A DNA stretch of 64,000 nucleotides, from NCBI GenBank assembly GCA_938045195.1, contig CALINC010000068.1, positions 1 through 64,000 of the forward strand, written 5' to 3'. Positions 42,497 to 51,942 of this stretch are shown here, piece after piece. Under the pieces are notes generated by a model that did no database searches, had not been told where the DNA came from, and was given only the letters and a program-made list of their open reading frames with translations. The position numbers and the translations under genes are program-made. This DNA comes from an uncultured Treponema sp. (lineage in GTDB: Bacteria > Spirochaetota > Spirochaetia > Treponematales > Treponemataceae). Every line of letters begins with the position of its first letter. The first letter of the stretch is position 1.

Positions 42497-43756
42497 CTAA
42501 TGAGCTAATAGCTCAAAAAACAGTCTTTCCAATTGTTCGATCCTTAGATTTTTTTTAAACTTTTGTTCATAATACATTTTCCCATTTTCCCCCATTTTAG
42601 TTAACTCTTTTTCTGTCATTGTTGAATAATGCCTGATAGCCTGTATTAAATTAGCTAGGTTATTAACAGGAACAGAAACCCCACACATAGCTTCTTCGAT
42701 CAACTTGGCAGCATCTCCATTTAACATAGCCAATATTGGTTTCCCATGAGCCATGTAAAATTGGACTTTTGCTGGTACCGTTAAATTAAAAATAGGGTCA
42801 TCTTTCAGTGACACCATTAGAACATTCGCGCGCTGCATAAACAAAGGCATAGTCGATATAGGAAAACGACCTGGCGCAAATACCGTTTCTTCTAAATTCT
42901 TCTTTTTAATAAATTCCAATATATCATTTCTGCATCGTCCATCGCCAATAAAGACAAAACGTATCTGCTTTAGATATCTCACCTCATTTGCAGCATCTAA
43001 AATAAATGTGAGATTCTGAGCAGCACCTAGATTTCCTGCAAATAAAAATACAAAATCATCTTTTGCAAACTCGGAGAATGGATATGTCTCAGAGATATTA
43101 ATCGGATTTTGCGATATATGCTCTGTATTCTCTGCCCAATTAGGGAAGTAGATACATTTTTCCTTGTAGCCCCCTTTAGCACAAATCGAATGTTCAAAAC
43201 CTTGCGAACCTATCAGGATTTTATCACAATTATTATAAACGTGTTTCACCATCAGCTCAAAGGGTGCAAGTAATACACGATTATATATATGTGTCACTGC
43301 CGATAAGGACTCAGGCCATAAGTCTAATGTCCAAAAAACAAGAGGAATATGCTGTCGCTGCTTCAAATGAACAGCTGCTAACCCAATAAAAAAAGGAGAA
43401 GTTTCATGAACAAAAATAGCATCATATCGATGAAAGAAACTATGCAAATATGTAAAGACATAGGATGAAAAAAAATATGATAGGTAATTTAAAAACAGCA
43501 ATACAGCAGAACCCTTGTAACGAGGAATTATTGGCAATCTAATAACAGTAACACCATTTAATATTTCCCTTCGTTTCTTAAATAGCGAATAATACTTTCT
43601 AAACATACGCTTCTGAGGATAATCAGGAATAGCAGTAATAACCACAACCTCGTGTCCACGCTCTGCTAGTTCAAAAGCTATATCATTTACTTTAAACTCC
43701 TCGGGAAAAAAGTGATTTGTAAAGATACATAATCTCAAGATTGATTCACTCCCCAT
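42497..43756 (-). CDS. GT4 glycosyltransferase, WbuB-like (L-fucosamine transferase candidate)
   Basis: 419 residues from ATG 43756; an in-frame TTG at 43738 (giving MRLCIFTNHFFPEEF) overlaps the FnlC-like stop as TTGA and is an equally plausible start. GT-B fold: N-terminal LCIFTNHFFPEEFKVND and ERGHEVVVITAIPDYP, C-terminal LFAGNLGAAQNL and the E-rich nucleotide loop. In E. coli O26-type loci WbuB follows fnlABC as here, so it probably transfers L-FucNAc. The assignment is from order plus family and is not proven. Confidence 0.78.
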   Translation of the reverse strand: MGSESILRLCIFTNHFFPEEFKVNDIAFELAERGHEVVVITAIPDYPQKRMFRKYYSLFKKRREILNGVTVIRLPIIPRYKGSAVLLFLNYLSYFFSSYVFTYLHSFFHRYDAIFVHETSPFFIGLAAVHLKQRQHIPLVFWTLDLWPESLSAVTHIYNRVLLAPFELMVKHVYNNCDKILIGSQGFEHSICAKGGYKEKCIYFPNWAENTEHISQNPINISETYPFSEFAKDDFVFLFAGNLGAAQNLTFILDAANEVRYLKQIRFVFIGDGRCRNDILEFIKKKNLEETVFAPGRFPISTMPLFMQRANVLMVSLKDDPIFNLTVPAKVQFYMAHGKPILAMLNGDAAKLIEEAMCGVSVPVNNLANLIQAIRHYSTMTEKELTKMGENGKMYYEQKFKKNLRIEQLERLFFELLAH

Positions 43757-44886
43757 ACCACTCTTTTAACATAATCTGTATAGCTCAGAATAATTCGCAC
43801 AACTTTATCTGACACATTCGGGACATTATAATCAGAAACTAGAGAGAAAGCACTCATACTTTGCTCTTCATACGAAAGTTGTTCTAAGCATTGCATTACC
43901 CGTTCAGGATTAAGCCCCGTCATCATCACAGTAGTTTCTTCCATAGCTTCAGGTCGTTCATGAGCCTCACGAATATTGAGCGCAGGAAATTTAAGAATCG
44001 AAGATTCCTCAGAAATTGTACCACTATCAGATAACACCGCTCTTGCGTTTATCTGCAAGGCAAGATAGTCACTTAATGCGAAGGGCTTTTCTAGTTTTAT
44101 CAATGAATTAAACTGAGTATTGTTTGCTTCAATCATTTTGCGGGTACGTGGATGAGTCGTAACAATAATAGGCAATGCAAACCGTTCTGCAATCATGTTA
44201 AGAATATCAGATAAATTTTTAAAGTTGATTGCTGAAGCAATATTTTCTTCTCTATGTGCCGAAACAACAAAATATTTTCGTTTTTCTAAAGCGTATTTTG
44301 TTAATACGTTCGAACTACTCATTTTTTCACGATATTTTGATAACACCTCATACATCGGACTTCCTGTTTTTATTACTCTATCTGGCGATAAACCTTCTCG
44401 TAATAAATACTCACGAGCTATACTACTGTATGGCATATTTATATCACTAATATGATCAACAATTTTTCTATTAGACTCTTCAGGGACTCTTTGATCAAAG
44501 CAGCGATTTCCGGCCTCCATATGAAATATAGGAATATGACGTTTTTTCGCAGCTATTGCGCAAAGACACGAATTCGTATCACCTAAAACTAGAAATGCAT
44601 CAGGTTTCTCTTGTTCTAGAACTTCATCGATACGAATCAAAATTTGCCCAGCTGTTTCTGTTGCATTTTTGCCTGCAGCAGCCAAAAAATATTTTGGTTT
44701 TTTTAATTCAAGATCATTAAAAAAAACTTCATTCAGTTCATAATCATAATTTTGCCCGGTATGAACTAAAACATGCTCAATTACGGGACTTGCATCAAGT
44801 TTATGCAAAACACATGATAATCGGATGATTTCTGGGCGAGTGCCAACTACCGTAAGAACTTTAAAAGGTTTAATAATTTCTAACAT
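43735..44886 (-). CDS. UDP-L-FucNAc-forming 2-epimerase (FnlC/WbjD-like)
   Basis: 383 residues from ATG 44886 (GAGGAA upstream, in the last codons of the preceding gene); a start 50 codons earlier would overlap that gene heavily. It is a non-hydrolysing UDP-HexNAc 2-epimerase: VVGTRPEIIRLSCVLHKL, LVHTGQNYDYE, LGDTNSCLCAIAA, HMEAGNRCFDQRVPEE and SDSGTISEESSILKFP. Being directly after FnlA and FnlB it should make UDP-L-FucNAc from UDP-L-PneNAc (talosamine-type) at C2. Distinct from wecB at 53272. Confidence 0.85.
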   Translation of the reverse strand: MLEIIKPFKVLTVVGTRPEIIRLSCVLHKLDASPVIEHVLVHTGQNYDYELNEVFFNDLELKKPKYFLAAAGKNATETAGQILIRIDEVLEQEKPDAFLVLGDTNSCLCAIAAKKRHIPIFHMEAGNRCFDQRVPEESNRKIVDHISDINMPYSSIAREYLLREGLSPDRVIKTGSPMYEVLSKYREKMSSSNVLTKYALEKRKYFVVSAHREENIASAINFKNLSDILNMIAERFALPIIVTTHPRTRKMIEANNTQFNSLIKLEKPFALSDYLALQINARAVLSDSGTISEESSILKFPALNIREAHERPEAMEETTVMMTGLNPERVMQCLEQLSYEEQSMSAFSLVSDYNVPNVSDKVVRIILSYTDYVKRVVWGVNQS

Positions 44887-44890
44887 ATTT

Positions 44891-46030
44891 TTATACTTCC
44901 TCAAAAAAAGTATCAGGATCATTTTGATCATACCACTCATTGATCCAGAACTGTGTATATAAAATATCTGTTCCAGTATTTGTGATATTATGTGTATACC
45001 AAACAGGTATATCCACATATGCAGGTTCCTTCCCACCTAAGATAAAATCATAGACTTGCGAAGTTCCTACTCTCCGTAATGATATTTTTGCTTGCCCGTG
45101 TATAACAGTAAACCGTTCTATTTTTCGTGTATGAAAGTGATTTCCACGAGTTATTCCAGGATTAGTAGTTGAAAATGATACCTGTCCTCCGCTTCTCAGA
45201 CGAATAGTTTCCACGAAATTTCCACGTGTGTCAGAGTGCTGTTGTAAAAATTTTGGAAAATATTCAGACAAGGAAATATAGCTGCGAAACGTATTAAATA
45301 AGTTAGTAGTATTTTTATTCTCCAACGGAGGAATAAAACCATTTTGCATATACGTCTCCTGAAAAGAGGTAAACAATGACAGTAATTCTGATACTTTCAT
45401 TGTAAAATCTTCCGGTATCTCAATAACTTTTACAGTCCGCTTATCAGCATACCTAGCAGTTTTAATATCTTCACAAATAATTTCACACAACGAATCAATA
45501 TAAATAAAGGGAACCGCCGAATCAGTAATAATTGTCACAGGTTTATTATGCGTTAAATTATACGAAAATGTTGCAATTACAGAATTATAATTGGGGCGAC
45601 AAAACTCACCAAACACATTTGGAATTAGTAAACCTGTAAATGCGACATTATGCTTATCGGCCCACTCCATAAATAAAAGCCGACCATCTATTTTAGAACG
45701 ACCATACATGGACTGATTAGTTTCTTGAATAGACGATGAAAAAATAATATGAGGAAAAGATTGAACAGCTTCACATGCATTCTGTAATTTTTTAATTAAC
45801 GCAATGTTTGTATTATACAGCTCAGCGTCATCAGCTGCTCGATTAACAGCTGCTAGATGTATTATAACATCACAACTTTTGACAAACGTCTGTAACTTCA
45901 CGTTATCAGAAAAGAAAGAATCATCAAATTCTTGACATACAAAAACATCTGGTAGTAAGTGTAATCTATTATACAAATGAGTTCCAATAAAACCGCTCTG
46001 ACCGGTTATTCCAACATGGATATTATTCAT
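44891..46030 (-). CDS. bifunctional reductase/cupin, FnlB/CapF/WbjC-like
   Basis: 379 residues. The N-terminal SDR domain (GITGQSGFIGTHLYNRL, IIFSSSIQETNQ, YGRSKIDG with Tyr-xxx-Lys) reduces the 4-keto sugar. The C-terminal cupin (about 270-379, PGITRGNHFHTRKIERFTVI and PVWYTHNITNTGTD) epimerises C3, as in staphylococcal CapF. It overlaps FnlA by 4 bp (ATGA-type). Second enzyme of the UDP-L-FucNAc branch. Confidence 0.9.
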   Translation of the reverse strand: MNNIHVGITGQSGFIGTHLYNRLHLLPDVFVCQEFDDSFFSDNVKLQTFVKSCDVIIHLAAVNRAADDAELYNTNIALIKKLQNACEAVQSFPHIIFSSSIQETNQSMYGRSKIDGRLLFMEWADKHNVAFTGLLIPNVFGEFCRPNYNSVIATFSYNLTHNKPVTIITDSAVPFIYIDSLCEIICEDIKTARYADKRTVKVIEIPEDFTMKVSELLSLFTSFQETYMQNGFIPPLENKNTTNLFNTFRSYISLSEYFPKFLQQHSDTRGNFVETIRLRSGGQVSFSTTNPGITRGNHFHTRKIERFTVIHGQAKISLRRVGTSQVYDFILGGKEPAYVDIPVWYTHNITNTGTDILYTQFWINEWYDQNDPDTFFEEV

Positions 46031-47052
46031 TTGTTTATTCCCAGATCAGTCTTAATTATATCGAGTTTTAAAAGCAACGTTTTCATCTGTGAAACCGATA
46101 AACGATGCGTATTATGTGAATGATAATCTGCCAATTTTGATGCGTCTACCAGCCCTTCTATAAAATATTTATCATAATTTAGATTTCTATCATCACAAGG
46201 TATTCTATAATACTGCTCCATATCTATTGCTTTCGCCATTTCTTCTCTTGTTACTAATGATTCATATAGCTTTTCACCATGCCTCGTTCCAATAACTTTA
46301 ACTTCAACATCACTATGATATAATTCCTTAATTGCTTGCGCTAATACATCAAGCGTCGCAGCAGGAGCTTTCTGTACAAATAGATCTCCATTCTCACCGT
46401 GTTCAAAGGCATATAGAACTAAATCGACAGCATCATCAAGTGTCATCATAAAACGTGTCATCATAGGGTCAGTAATAGTAATCGGCTTTTTTTCTTTTAT
46501 CTGTTGTATCCACAAAGGAATAACAGAACCGCGACTCGCCATAACGTTCCCATATCGCGTACAACAAATTTTTGTACCAGCATTTTTTCCCAAAGCGCGG
46601 CCTTTGGCAATAGCTACTTTTTCCATCAAAGCTTTTGTCATACCCATTGCATTAATAGGATAGCAAGCTTTATCGGTACTTAACACAACAATATTTTTTA
46701 CGTTATGGGCGATTGCAGAATCCAGAACATTATTCGTACCTTCAACATTTGTATAAACAGCTTGCATCGGAAAAAATTCACATGAAGGAACTTGTTTTAG
46801 AGCTGCAGCCGAAAATATATAATCAACTCCCGGCATAGCACCATCAACAGACCGTCGATCTCTTACATCGCCAATATAAAATTTAAGTTTTTCATTCTGC
46901 AACTCATGCCGCATATCATCCTGTTTCTTTTCATCACGGCTGAATATACGTATTTCTTTAATATCAGAATTCAAGAAACGCTTTAACACCGCATGTCCAA
47001 ATGATCCGGTTCCACCTGTTATTAATAATATTTTATTTGTAAAAAGTGACAT
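46027..47052 (-). CDS. UDP-GlcNAc 4,6-dehydratase/5-epimerase, FnlA/CapE/WbjB-like
   Basis: 341 residues, membrane-free extended SDR. NAD motif ITGGTGSFGHAVL; dehydratase signature FSRDEKKQDDMRHEL; STDKACYPINAMGMTKALMEK. In that last block the Tyr of Tyr-xxx-Lys is Met, as is usual for this subgroup. It opens the UDP-L-FucNAc route by forming UDP-2-acetamido-2,6-dideoxy-4-hexulose. Product branch is deduced from the next two genes. 20 bp follow the upstream GT2 gene. Confidence 0.9.
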   Translation of the reverse strand: MSLFTNKILLITGGTGSFGHAVLKRFLNSDIKEIRIFSRDEKKQDDMRHELQNEKLKFYIGDVRDRRSVDGAMPGVDYIFSAAALKQVPSCEFFPMQAVYTNVEGTNNVLDSAIAHNVKNIVVLSTDKACYPINAMGMTKALMEKVAIAKGRALGKNAGTKICCTRYGNVMASRGSVIPLWIQQIKEKKPITITDPMMTRFMMTLDDAVDLVLYAFEHGENGDLFVQKAPAATLDVLAQAIKELYHSDVEVKVIGTRHGEKLYESLVTREEMAKAIDMEQYYRIPCDDRNLNYDKYFIEGLVDASKLADYHSHNTHRLSVSQMKTLLLKLDIIKTDLGINK

Positions 47053-47072
47053 TATTCCTGCTCCTTATCACA

Positions 47073-47816
47073 TTAATTAGTCTTGCAAACTCTGGCTAAT
47101 ATTTTAAATAACATCGAAAAGCGAAAAAAAATTTTCACATATAACGGATTTTTACTTTTCTCAGAAGTAAAAGAAACGTTATTTCCATGGCGACGATATA
47201 AATGATACACGTCATGCACAAAAGCAACTTTTCCTGTAAATGTCGCAAGTCCGCCAATCCACTGATCCATTGATAATAAATTGTTAGGAATAGGCAAGAT
47301 ATACTTTAATAGCGATCCCCTAAAAGCCATGCAACAAAGCATAAATCGTGATTTTATTATATTATGAATAAAAGAACCGGTAATAGGGGCTTTAGTATAA
47401 GCAGGCGTACAGCCAAGGCAATTATCATCATCATCAATGATTTTATAATTGCACATTACAAGATCATTACAAGATAGAGCATCTACCATACGTGAAACTC
47501 GGTTAGTATCCCACAAATCATCTTGATCCGCTAAAAAAATTATATCACCTTTTGCATAGCTTAATGCATAAGCACAATTATCAGCTACAAGCCGATATAC
47601 GCCTAAAAGTTTACTTAAATTATTTTTCTTACTTTTATGGCAAAGTAGCTTTATTCGATTATCATTAATATCGGTAATAATTTCAATGGTATTGTCCGTG
47701 GATCCATCATCAGAAATAATAAGTTCATCATCGCTGGCAAGCTGATTCAAAATTGAGAGTATTTGCTTTCGAATAAATTTACCACCATTAAAGGAGGTCA
47801 TGCAAACAGAAATCAT
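47073..47816 (-). CDS. family 2 glycosyltransferase
   Basis: 247 residues. GT-A fold: MISVCMTSFNGGKFI, IISDDGSTDNTIEI with the first Asp pair, and FLADQDDLWDTNRV with the DxD-like motif. The closest style is the rhamnosyltransferase/O-antigen GT2 group; rhamnose is available from the rfb genes, so L-rhamnosyl transfer is a reasonable guess. There is no membrane segment, although a short hydrophobic C-terminus may bind the membrane. Confidence 0.8.
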   Translation of the reverse strand: MISVCMTSFNGGKFIRKQILSILNQLASDDELIISDDGSTDNTIEIITDINDNRIKLLCHKSKKNNLSKLLGVYRLVADNCAYALSYAKGDIIFLADQDDLWDTNRVSRMVDALSCNDLVMCNYKIIDDDDNCLGCTPAYTKAPITGSFIHNIIKSRFMLCCMAFRGSLLKYILPIPNNLLSMDQWIGGLATFTGKVAFVHDVYHLYRRHGNNVSFTSEKSKNPLYVKIFFRFSMLFKILARVCKTN

Positions 47817-47828
47817 AAAACACTTTCT

Positions 47829-48950
47829 TCATTCCATCAAAGGAATATCTCTATATTTCTCATATGTATCTTTATTAAAAACAGTTATACATGGATAATC
47901 ATAAAGTTTATTTGACTTAAAATCTCCCTCAGAAATGAAAAACTGTATATCTTTTAAACATAAAAATGAGAATAAGCAACAAAAAATTAATTTATATAAT
48001 TTATTCTCAAGTAAATACTTTTTTTTGTGAAACAATAAAAATGGTAAAAATATAATTTCTAGCGAAAAATAATATTCAACTAGTCTAGAAAAAATACTTA
48101 TAGAGGCAAGCATAAAAAACAGATATCCTCCAAAAAAATAAACAACAAGAGAATCCACTATAAAGCGATCACTTTGCTTACTACTATGATATAATAATAA
48201 AATCAAAAGCATTATAAAGAGGCGAAATAAAATAGTCAAATAATTTATAGAAAATGTAGTATAATAATCATATCGTGGAAAAAATTTTGCTACAAATTGT
48301 AATAAAACAGCAGGCGCATAAAACCCAATTAAAATACAAAAAAAGCTAAAAAAGCACAATGTTGAGAATTTTAAAAATAAAAACTTTGGTAACTTCAAAA
48401 CAAGAGGAACCAAAAATAATACAACTGCGGAATAATGAAATAGAGTAGCAAGAACAATTAGAAATAAATATTTTCTCAGCAAATTGTTTTCAAGATAGAA
48501 AAAAAATGCATATATAAATATTCCTATTGCAACAGCTTGCCGTATTGCATTTGTAGTATATACCAAATAATAATTCGAAAAAAATATAAATAGAGAAAAC
48601 ATCCTATTACAGGAGAATCTTTTAATTGTTTTATAAACAAAGAAAAAGGATAAGCCGGAATATATTGCAATTAGCAATTGAAAATTTAAATTAAACTGTT
48701 TAATCAACGCTGCAATAATGAGAAAAGTTGGTTCTGTAGTTAGAAATTGTATCGGCTGAATCGCGTGAATAGCTGATGGAGCAATAGTAAACATACTATA
48801 ATAACCCCAATAATCGATACCCATCCCAAATCTAATGACAGCCATTATAAACAACAAAAGGCTCCCTATATAGAAGCAAAAAGTTTGTTCTTTATTTTTT
48901 GTCACAGAACTGAGAATTAAAAGCAGGCTTAACCCCAAAATATGAATCAT
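47829..48950 (-). CDS. EpsG/Wzy-like polysaccharide polymerase
   Basis: 373 residues with about 10-11 hydrophobic helices. The N-terminal FIMAVIRFGMGIDYWGYYSMF (R-x-G-x-D-Y pattern) is typical of the EpsG family, which supplies the Wzy repeat-unit polymerase in several loci. With the Wzx flippase at 58704 it completes a Wzx/Wzy pathway. Very AT-rich, low-complexity DNA compared with flanking sugar genes, as is common for polymerases. No family-wide catalytic residues can be confirmed. Confidence 0.75.
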   Translation of the reverse strand: MIHILGLSLLLILSSVTKNKEQTFCFYIGSLLLFIMAVIRFGMGIDYWGYYSMFTIAPSAIHAIQPIQFLTTEPTFLIIAALIKQFNLNFQLLIAIYSGLSFFFVYKTIKRFSCNRMFSLFIFFSNYYLVYTTNAIRQAVAIGIFIYAFFFYLENNLLRKYLFLIVLATLFHYSAVVLFLVPLVLKLPKFLFLKFSTLCFFSFFCILIGFYAPAVLLQFVAKFFPRYDYYTTFSINYLTILFRLFIMLLILLLYHSSKQSDRFIVDSLVVYFFGGYLFFMLASISIFSRLVEYYFSLEIIFLPFLLFHKKKYLLENKLYKLIFCCLFSFLCLKDIQFFISEGDFKSNKLYDYPCITVFNKDTYEKYRDIPLME

Positions 48951-48953
48951 AGC

Positions 48954-50102
48954 TTACCTTATAAATTCAAGAATTATCGGTTTCATTGTAACACTCATAT
49001 CACAATTACTCTCTGCAAATGCCCTAATATTTTTTACTTGCTGTTGTCGATCTTCAGCATGATTAAGCACATTACAAAATTTAACAATAGATTCCACATC
49101 GATAGCACTGTCATCTTCCGGTACATATTGTATATACTGATAATCATCCGGTAATATATCGATTTTAGTTGACGAAATCATCGGTAATCCGCGTGCAATG
49201 TACTCTCTACTCTTTAAAAAAGAACCCAAAAACACCCCTATACGATGGCACCCTAAAGAACAAACCGCAATATCAGCTTGGTTAAACACTGCCGATAAAG
49301 CATCCCCCGTTAGAAGTCCATGAAATACAATATACTTATCTAAATCGTATTTATACACCATTTCTCGATACTGCTGTAACACACTGCCATCGCCTACAAA
49401 ATCAATAAACACTTTTTTTTCAGGACTATGTTTATAATATTCATACAATCCTTCTATCAATCTGTCATACCCATGCCAGTCAGCAAACTGTGCTACCGCT
49501 ATCAGTCGAATCGCCACTTCTGTTGGTATTCTATCGGTATTACGGCGGTATTCTGTTACATCCACAGGTGAAATAGCCGAGCAATCTATACCATTCATGA
49601 TTTTAATAGTTGTAACCCCAAAAATAGTATTATCTTGTGAATAGGTAACGACACAATCAACATACCGCTTTAATTTTTTTCTAAATATTTTATCAATCAA
49701 TAAAACTATATTACCTTTAAAACCTCTGTGTTCAGAATCATATGGATACGTAGGAATTTCATAAATAATTTTACAACCTTTATTGATCTTTTTGATATAT
49801 GCCAGCATAGAAACAAATCCTAAACTGAGAGGTATGAATCTTCTTATGTATACAAAATCGACCGTTGCAAAATCAAATTTTGTTAACTTGTTTATATACA
49901 TATTTCTTGAGAAGAATATATATATCAAACGTAACAAAGGACTTTTAAAAGTAATATATAAATTCACTAAAATACATTCTGAGTTATCAGTATTTAAAGT
50001 TTTCACCTGTGATAGGATTTTTTTCGCGATACCAATACTTAAAGTATTTTTATCATTAAAATCATAATTTTCGCTGCATAAAAGCAGCCCTTTCCTGTTC
50101 AT
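48954..50102 (-). CDS. GT4 family glycosyltransferase
   Basis: 382 residues. The N-terminus (KGLLLCSENYDFNDKN) and the C-terminal nucleotide-sugar domain (IRLIAVAQFADWHGYDRLIEG, FVGDGSVLQQY, VFHGLLTGDALSAVFNQADI) are GT-B, group 4. SREYIARGLPMIS carries the acidic sugar-phosphate contact. Donor and acceptor cannot be read. GGAA sits 4 nt before the ATG. It lies between the dehydrogenase and the polymerase. Confidence 0.8.
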   Translation of the reverse strand: MNRKGLLLCSENYDFNDKNTLSIGIAKKILSQVKTLNTDNSECILVNLYITFKSPLLRLIYIFFSRNMYINKLTKFDFATVDFVYIRRFIPLSLGFVSMLAYIKKINKGCKIIYEIPTYPYDSEHRGFKGNIVLLIDKIFRKKLKRYVDCVVTYSQDNTIFGVTTIKIMNGIDCSAISPVDVTEYRRNTDRIPTEVAIRLIAVAQFADWHGYDRLIEGLYEYYKHSPEKKVFIDFVGDGSVLQQYREMVYKYDLDKYIVFHGLLTGDALSAVFNQADIAVCSLGCHRIGVFLGSFLKSREYIARGLPMISSTKIDILPDDYQYIQYVPEDDSAIDVESIVKFCNVLNHAEDRQQQVKNIRAFAESNCDMSVTMKPIILEFIR

Positions 50103-50116
50103 AAAATTCCTTTCTT

Positions 50117-51439
50117 CTATAACTTAAATACCTTTCCATCTTCAATGTGGACAGTTTTTACCGCATTGCGTAAATCGACTACCAAACTTGATTTCTCTAC
50201 AATGTGTTCAATATCAAAACAAGAATGATTGGTTGTAAATACGACACAATCAGCCTTTTCTAAAAGAGTATCAGTTAAGTTTGTTCCTATCCATTTTTTT
50301 CCATGATCATCAATACATTCAGGAATATACGGATCATGATAGAGAACGTTCGCCCTTTTTTTAGCACATTCTTCCATAACGAGCAAGGCAGGGCTTTCAC
50401 GCGGATCGTCAATATCCGGCTTATAGGCAACACCAAGGAATAGAATCGTTGCTCCATTCATTGCTTTTTGCTTACGGTTAAGGGCATACATAATCTTATT
50501 CATCATTTTATGCGGCATTTGGTTGTTAATATTACCGGCAGTATTTATCATCGTTAAGTCAAAATTAAAACCTTTTGCAATATGCTCAAGATAGAACGGA
50601 TCAAGCGGGATACAGTGGCCTCCGATACCGGGACCGGGATAAAAAGCTTGGAAGCCGTAGGGTTTCGATTTTGCAGCATCTATTACTTCCCAAATATTAA
50701 TATCCATTTTACCCGCTAAAAGAGCCAGTTCATTGATAAGTGAAATATTGATAAGCCGATAGGTATTTTCAAGTATTTTAACCATTTCCGCTACGCGAGG
50801 ACTGGAAACAGGATACAGATACTGAATTGCTTTACTGTACAGCGCAACCGCAATTTTCTGTGCTTCCTCCCCCAAAGCACCGACTACTTTCGGCGTATTA
50901 TCAGTCTTATAATCTTTATTACCCGGATCAACCCGTTCGGGACTAAAGCAAAGCCAAAAATCTTGACCTTCCTTTAAGCCTGATTCTTTTTCGATAATCG
51001 GCTTCATAAAGTCTTCGGTAGTTGTCGGATACGTAGTGCTTTCAAGTGAAATAAAAGTACCTGCTTTCATATTTTTTCCAATATCTATACAAGATTGTTC
51101 GATAAACTTCATATCAGGTTTCTTAAAATGATCAAGCGGTGTCGGAACGCAGATAATGACCGCATCGCATTCTTTAATTCGAGAAAAATCAGTTGTTGCA
51201 GAAAGCTTTGCTGTTTCTTTTACTACACGGATTAAGTCTTCATCTTTTATATCACCGATATAGTTTTTTCCGGCATTCACTGCTTCTGCTTTTTTCATAC
51301 TCTTTTCAAAGCCCAAAACCAGCACATTTTTTTTTGCAAAAGACACGGCAAGAGGTAAGCCGACATAACCTAAGCCGATAACACCCACAACTTCGGTATT
51401 GCTTTCAATTTTTTTTATGATCGTTTCAAAATTTGACAT
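50117..51439 (-). CDS. wbpA: UDP-N-acetyl-hexosamine 6-dehydrogenase (WbpA-like)
   Basis: 440 residues from ATG 51439, with AAGGAG at 51447-51452; a TTG 16 codons earlier is not needed. It is a UDP-sugar dehydrogenase: NAD motif VVGVIGLGYVGLPLAVSFA, CVPTPLD, LESTTYPTT, the middle-domain KILENTYRLINISLINELA and active-site GPGIGGHCIPLDPFYL with the catalytic Cys. NESPALLV-type dimer contact PRESPALLVME. It oxidises C6 of UDP-HexNAc twice to the uronate. With WecB upstream the product is probably UDP-ManNAcA, but WbpA-type UDP-GlcNAc specificity cannot be excluded. Confidence 0.88.
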   Translation of the reverse strand: MSNFETIIKKIESNTEVVGVIGLGYVGLPLAVSFAKKNVLVLGFEKSMKKAEAVNAGKNYIGDIKDEDLIRVVKETAKLSATTDFSRIKECDAVIICVPTPLDHFKKPDMKFIEQSCIDIGKNMKAGTFISLESTTYPTTTEDFMKPIIEKESGLKEGQDFWLCFSPERVDPGNKDYKTDNTPKVVGALGEEAQKIAVALYSKAIQYLYPVSSPRVAEMVKILENTYRLINISLINELALLAGKMDINIWEVIDAAKSKPYGFQAFYPGPGIGGHCIPLDPFYLEHIAKGFNFDLTMINTAGNINNQMPHKMMNKIMYALNRKQKAMNGATILFLGVAYKPDIDDPRESPALLVMEECAKKRANVLYHDPYIPECIDDHGKKWIGTNLTDTLLEKADCVVFTTNHSCFDIEHIVEKSSLVVDLRNAVKTVHIEDGKVFKL

Positions 51440-51501
51440 ATTTAACTCCTTAAAGTTTATTTTACATACTAAACCAAGCAATTTCAAGAATATATTTTTA
51501 T

Positions 51502-51942
51502 CTATTCAAGAATTTCATCTAAACGCTCATTTTTATATTTAAAGGATATTTTTTCTTCTTTAACCATTTTTAACATTTCTTTTAATTCACATGAGGTCAC
51601 CGCCGGGCTCGAGATTTTTGATAGAACCACACGGCAATGTATAGTTTTATAACTAAAATTCTTCTTAAAATACTTATATGAGGTTTTTAACTGAATACAA
51701 GCCTTCCGTAAATCTTTACCTTTTAGCTCTATCAAATACACATTCGTACTATTATCATCTACAGCAAAATCACATCGAGTACCTGAAGTAATCAAGCAAC
51801 CGTCAACACGAATTTTGATAAGGTTTCTGCCGGAGTTATTGTGCATTACAAATTTTCGCTTGTTCTCCTGGCATACCAATATTTTATCATTACCATAGTA
51901 TTCACAACACTCATCAGGTATTTTTTTCATCAGTTCTTTCAT
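51502..51942 (-). CDS. small PD-(D/E)xK nuclease-like protein, partner of the adjacent ATPase
   Basis: 146 residues from ATG 51942 (other in-frame ATGs at 51951 and 51930 are possible; none has a clear ribosome-binding site). RVDGCLITSGTRCDFAVDD, then 10 residues, then YLIELKGKDL gives Asp58...Glu72-x-Lys74, the core of the PD-(D/E)xK fold. It overlaps the 3' end of the ATPase gene, so the two are translated together. No sugar-enzyme domain is present. By family it may cut or bind nucleic acid; the substrate is unknown. Confidence 0.65.
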   Translation of the reverse strand: MKELMKKIPDECCEYYGNDKILVCQENKRKFVMHNNSGRNLIKIRVDGCLITSGTRCDFAVDDNSTNVYLIELKGKDLRKACIQLKTSYKYFKKNFSYKTIHCRVVLSKISSPAVTSCELKEMLKMVKEEKISFKYKNERLDEILE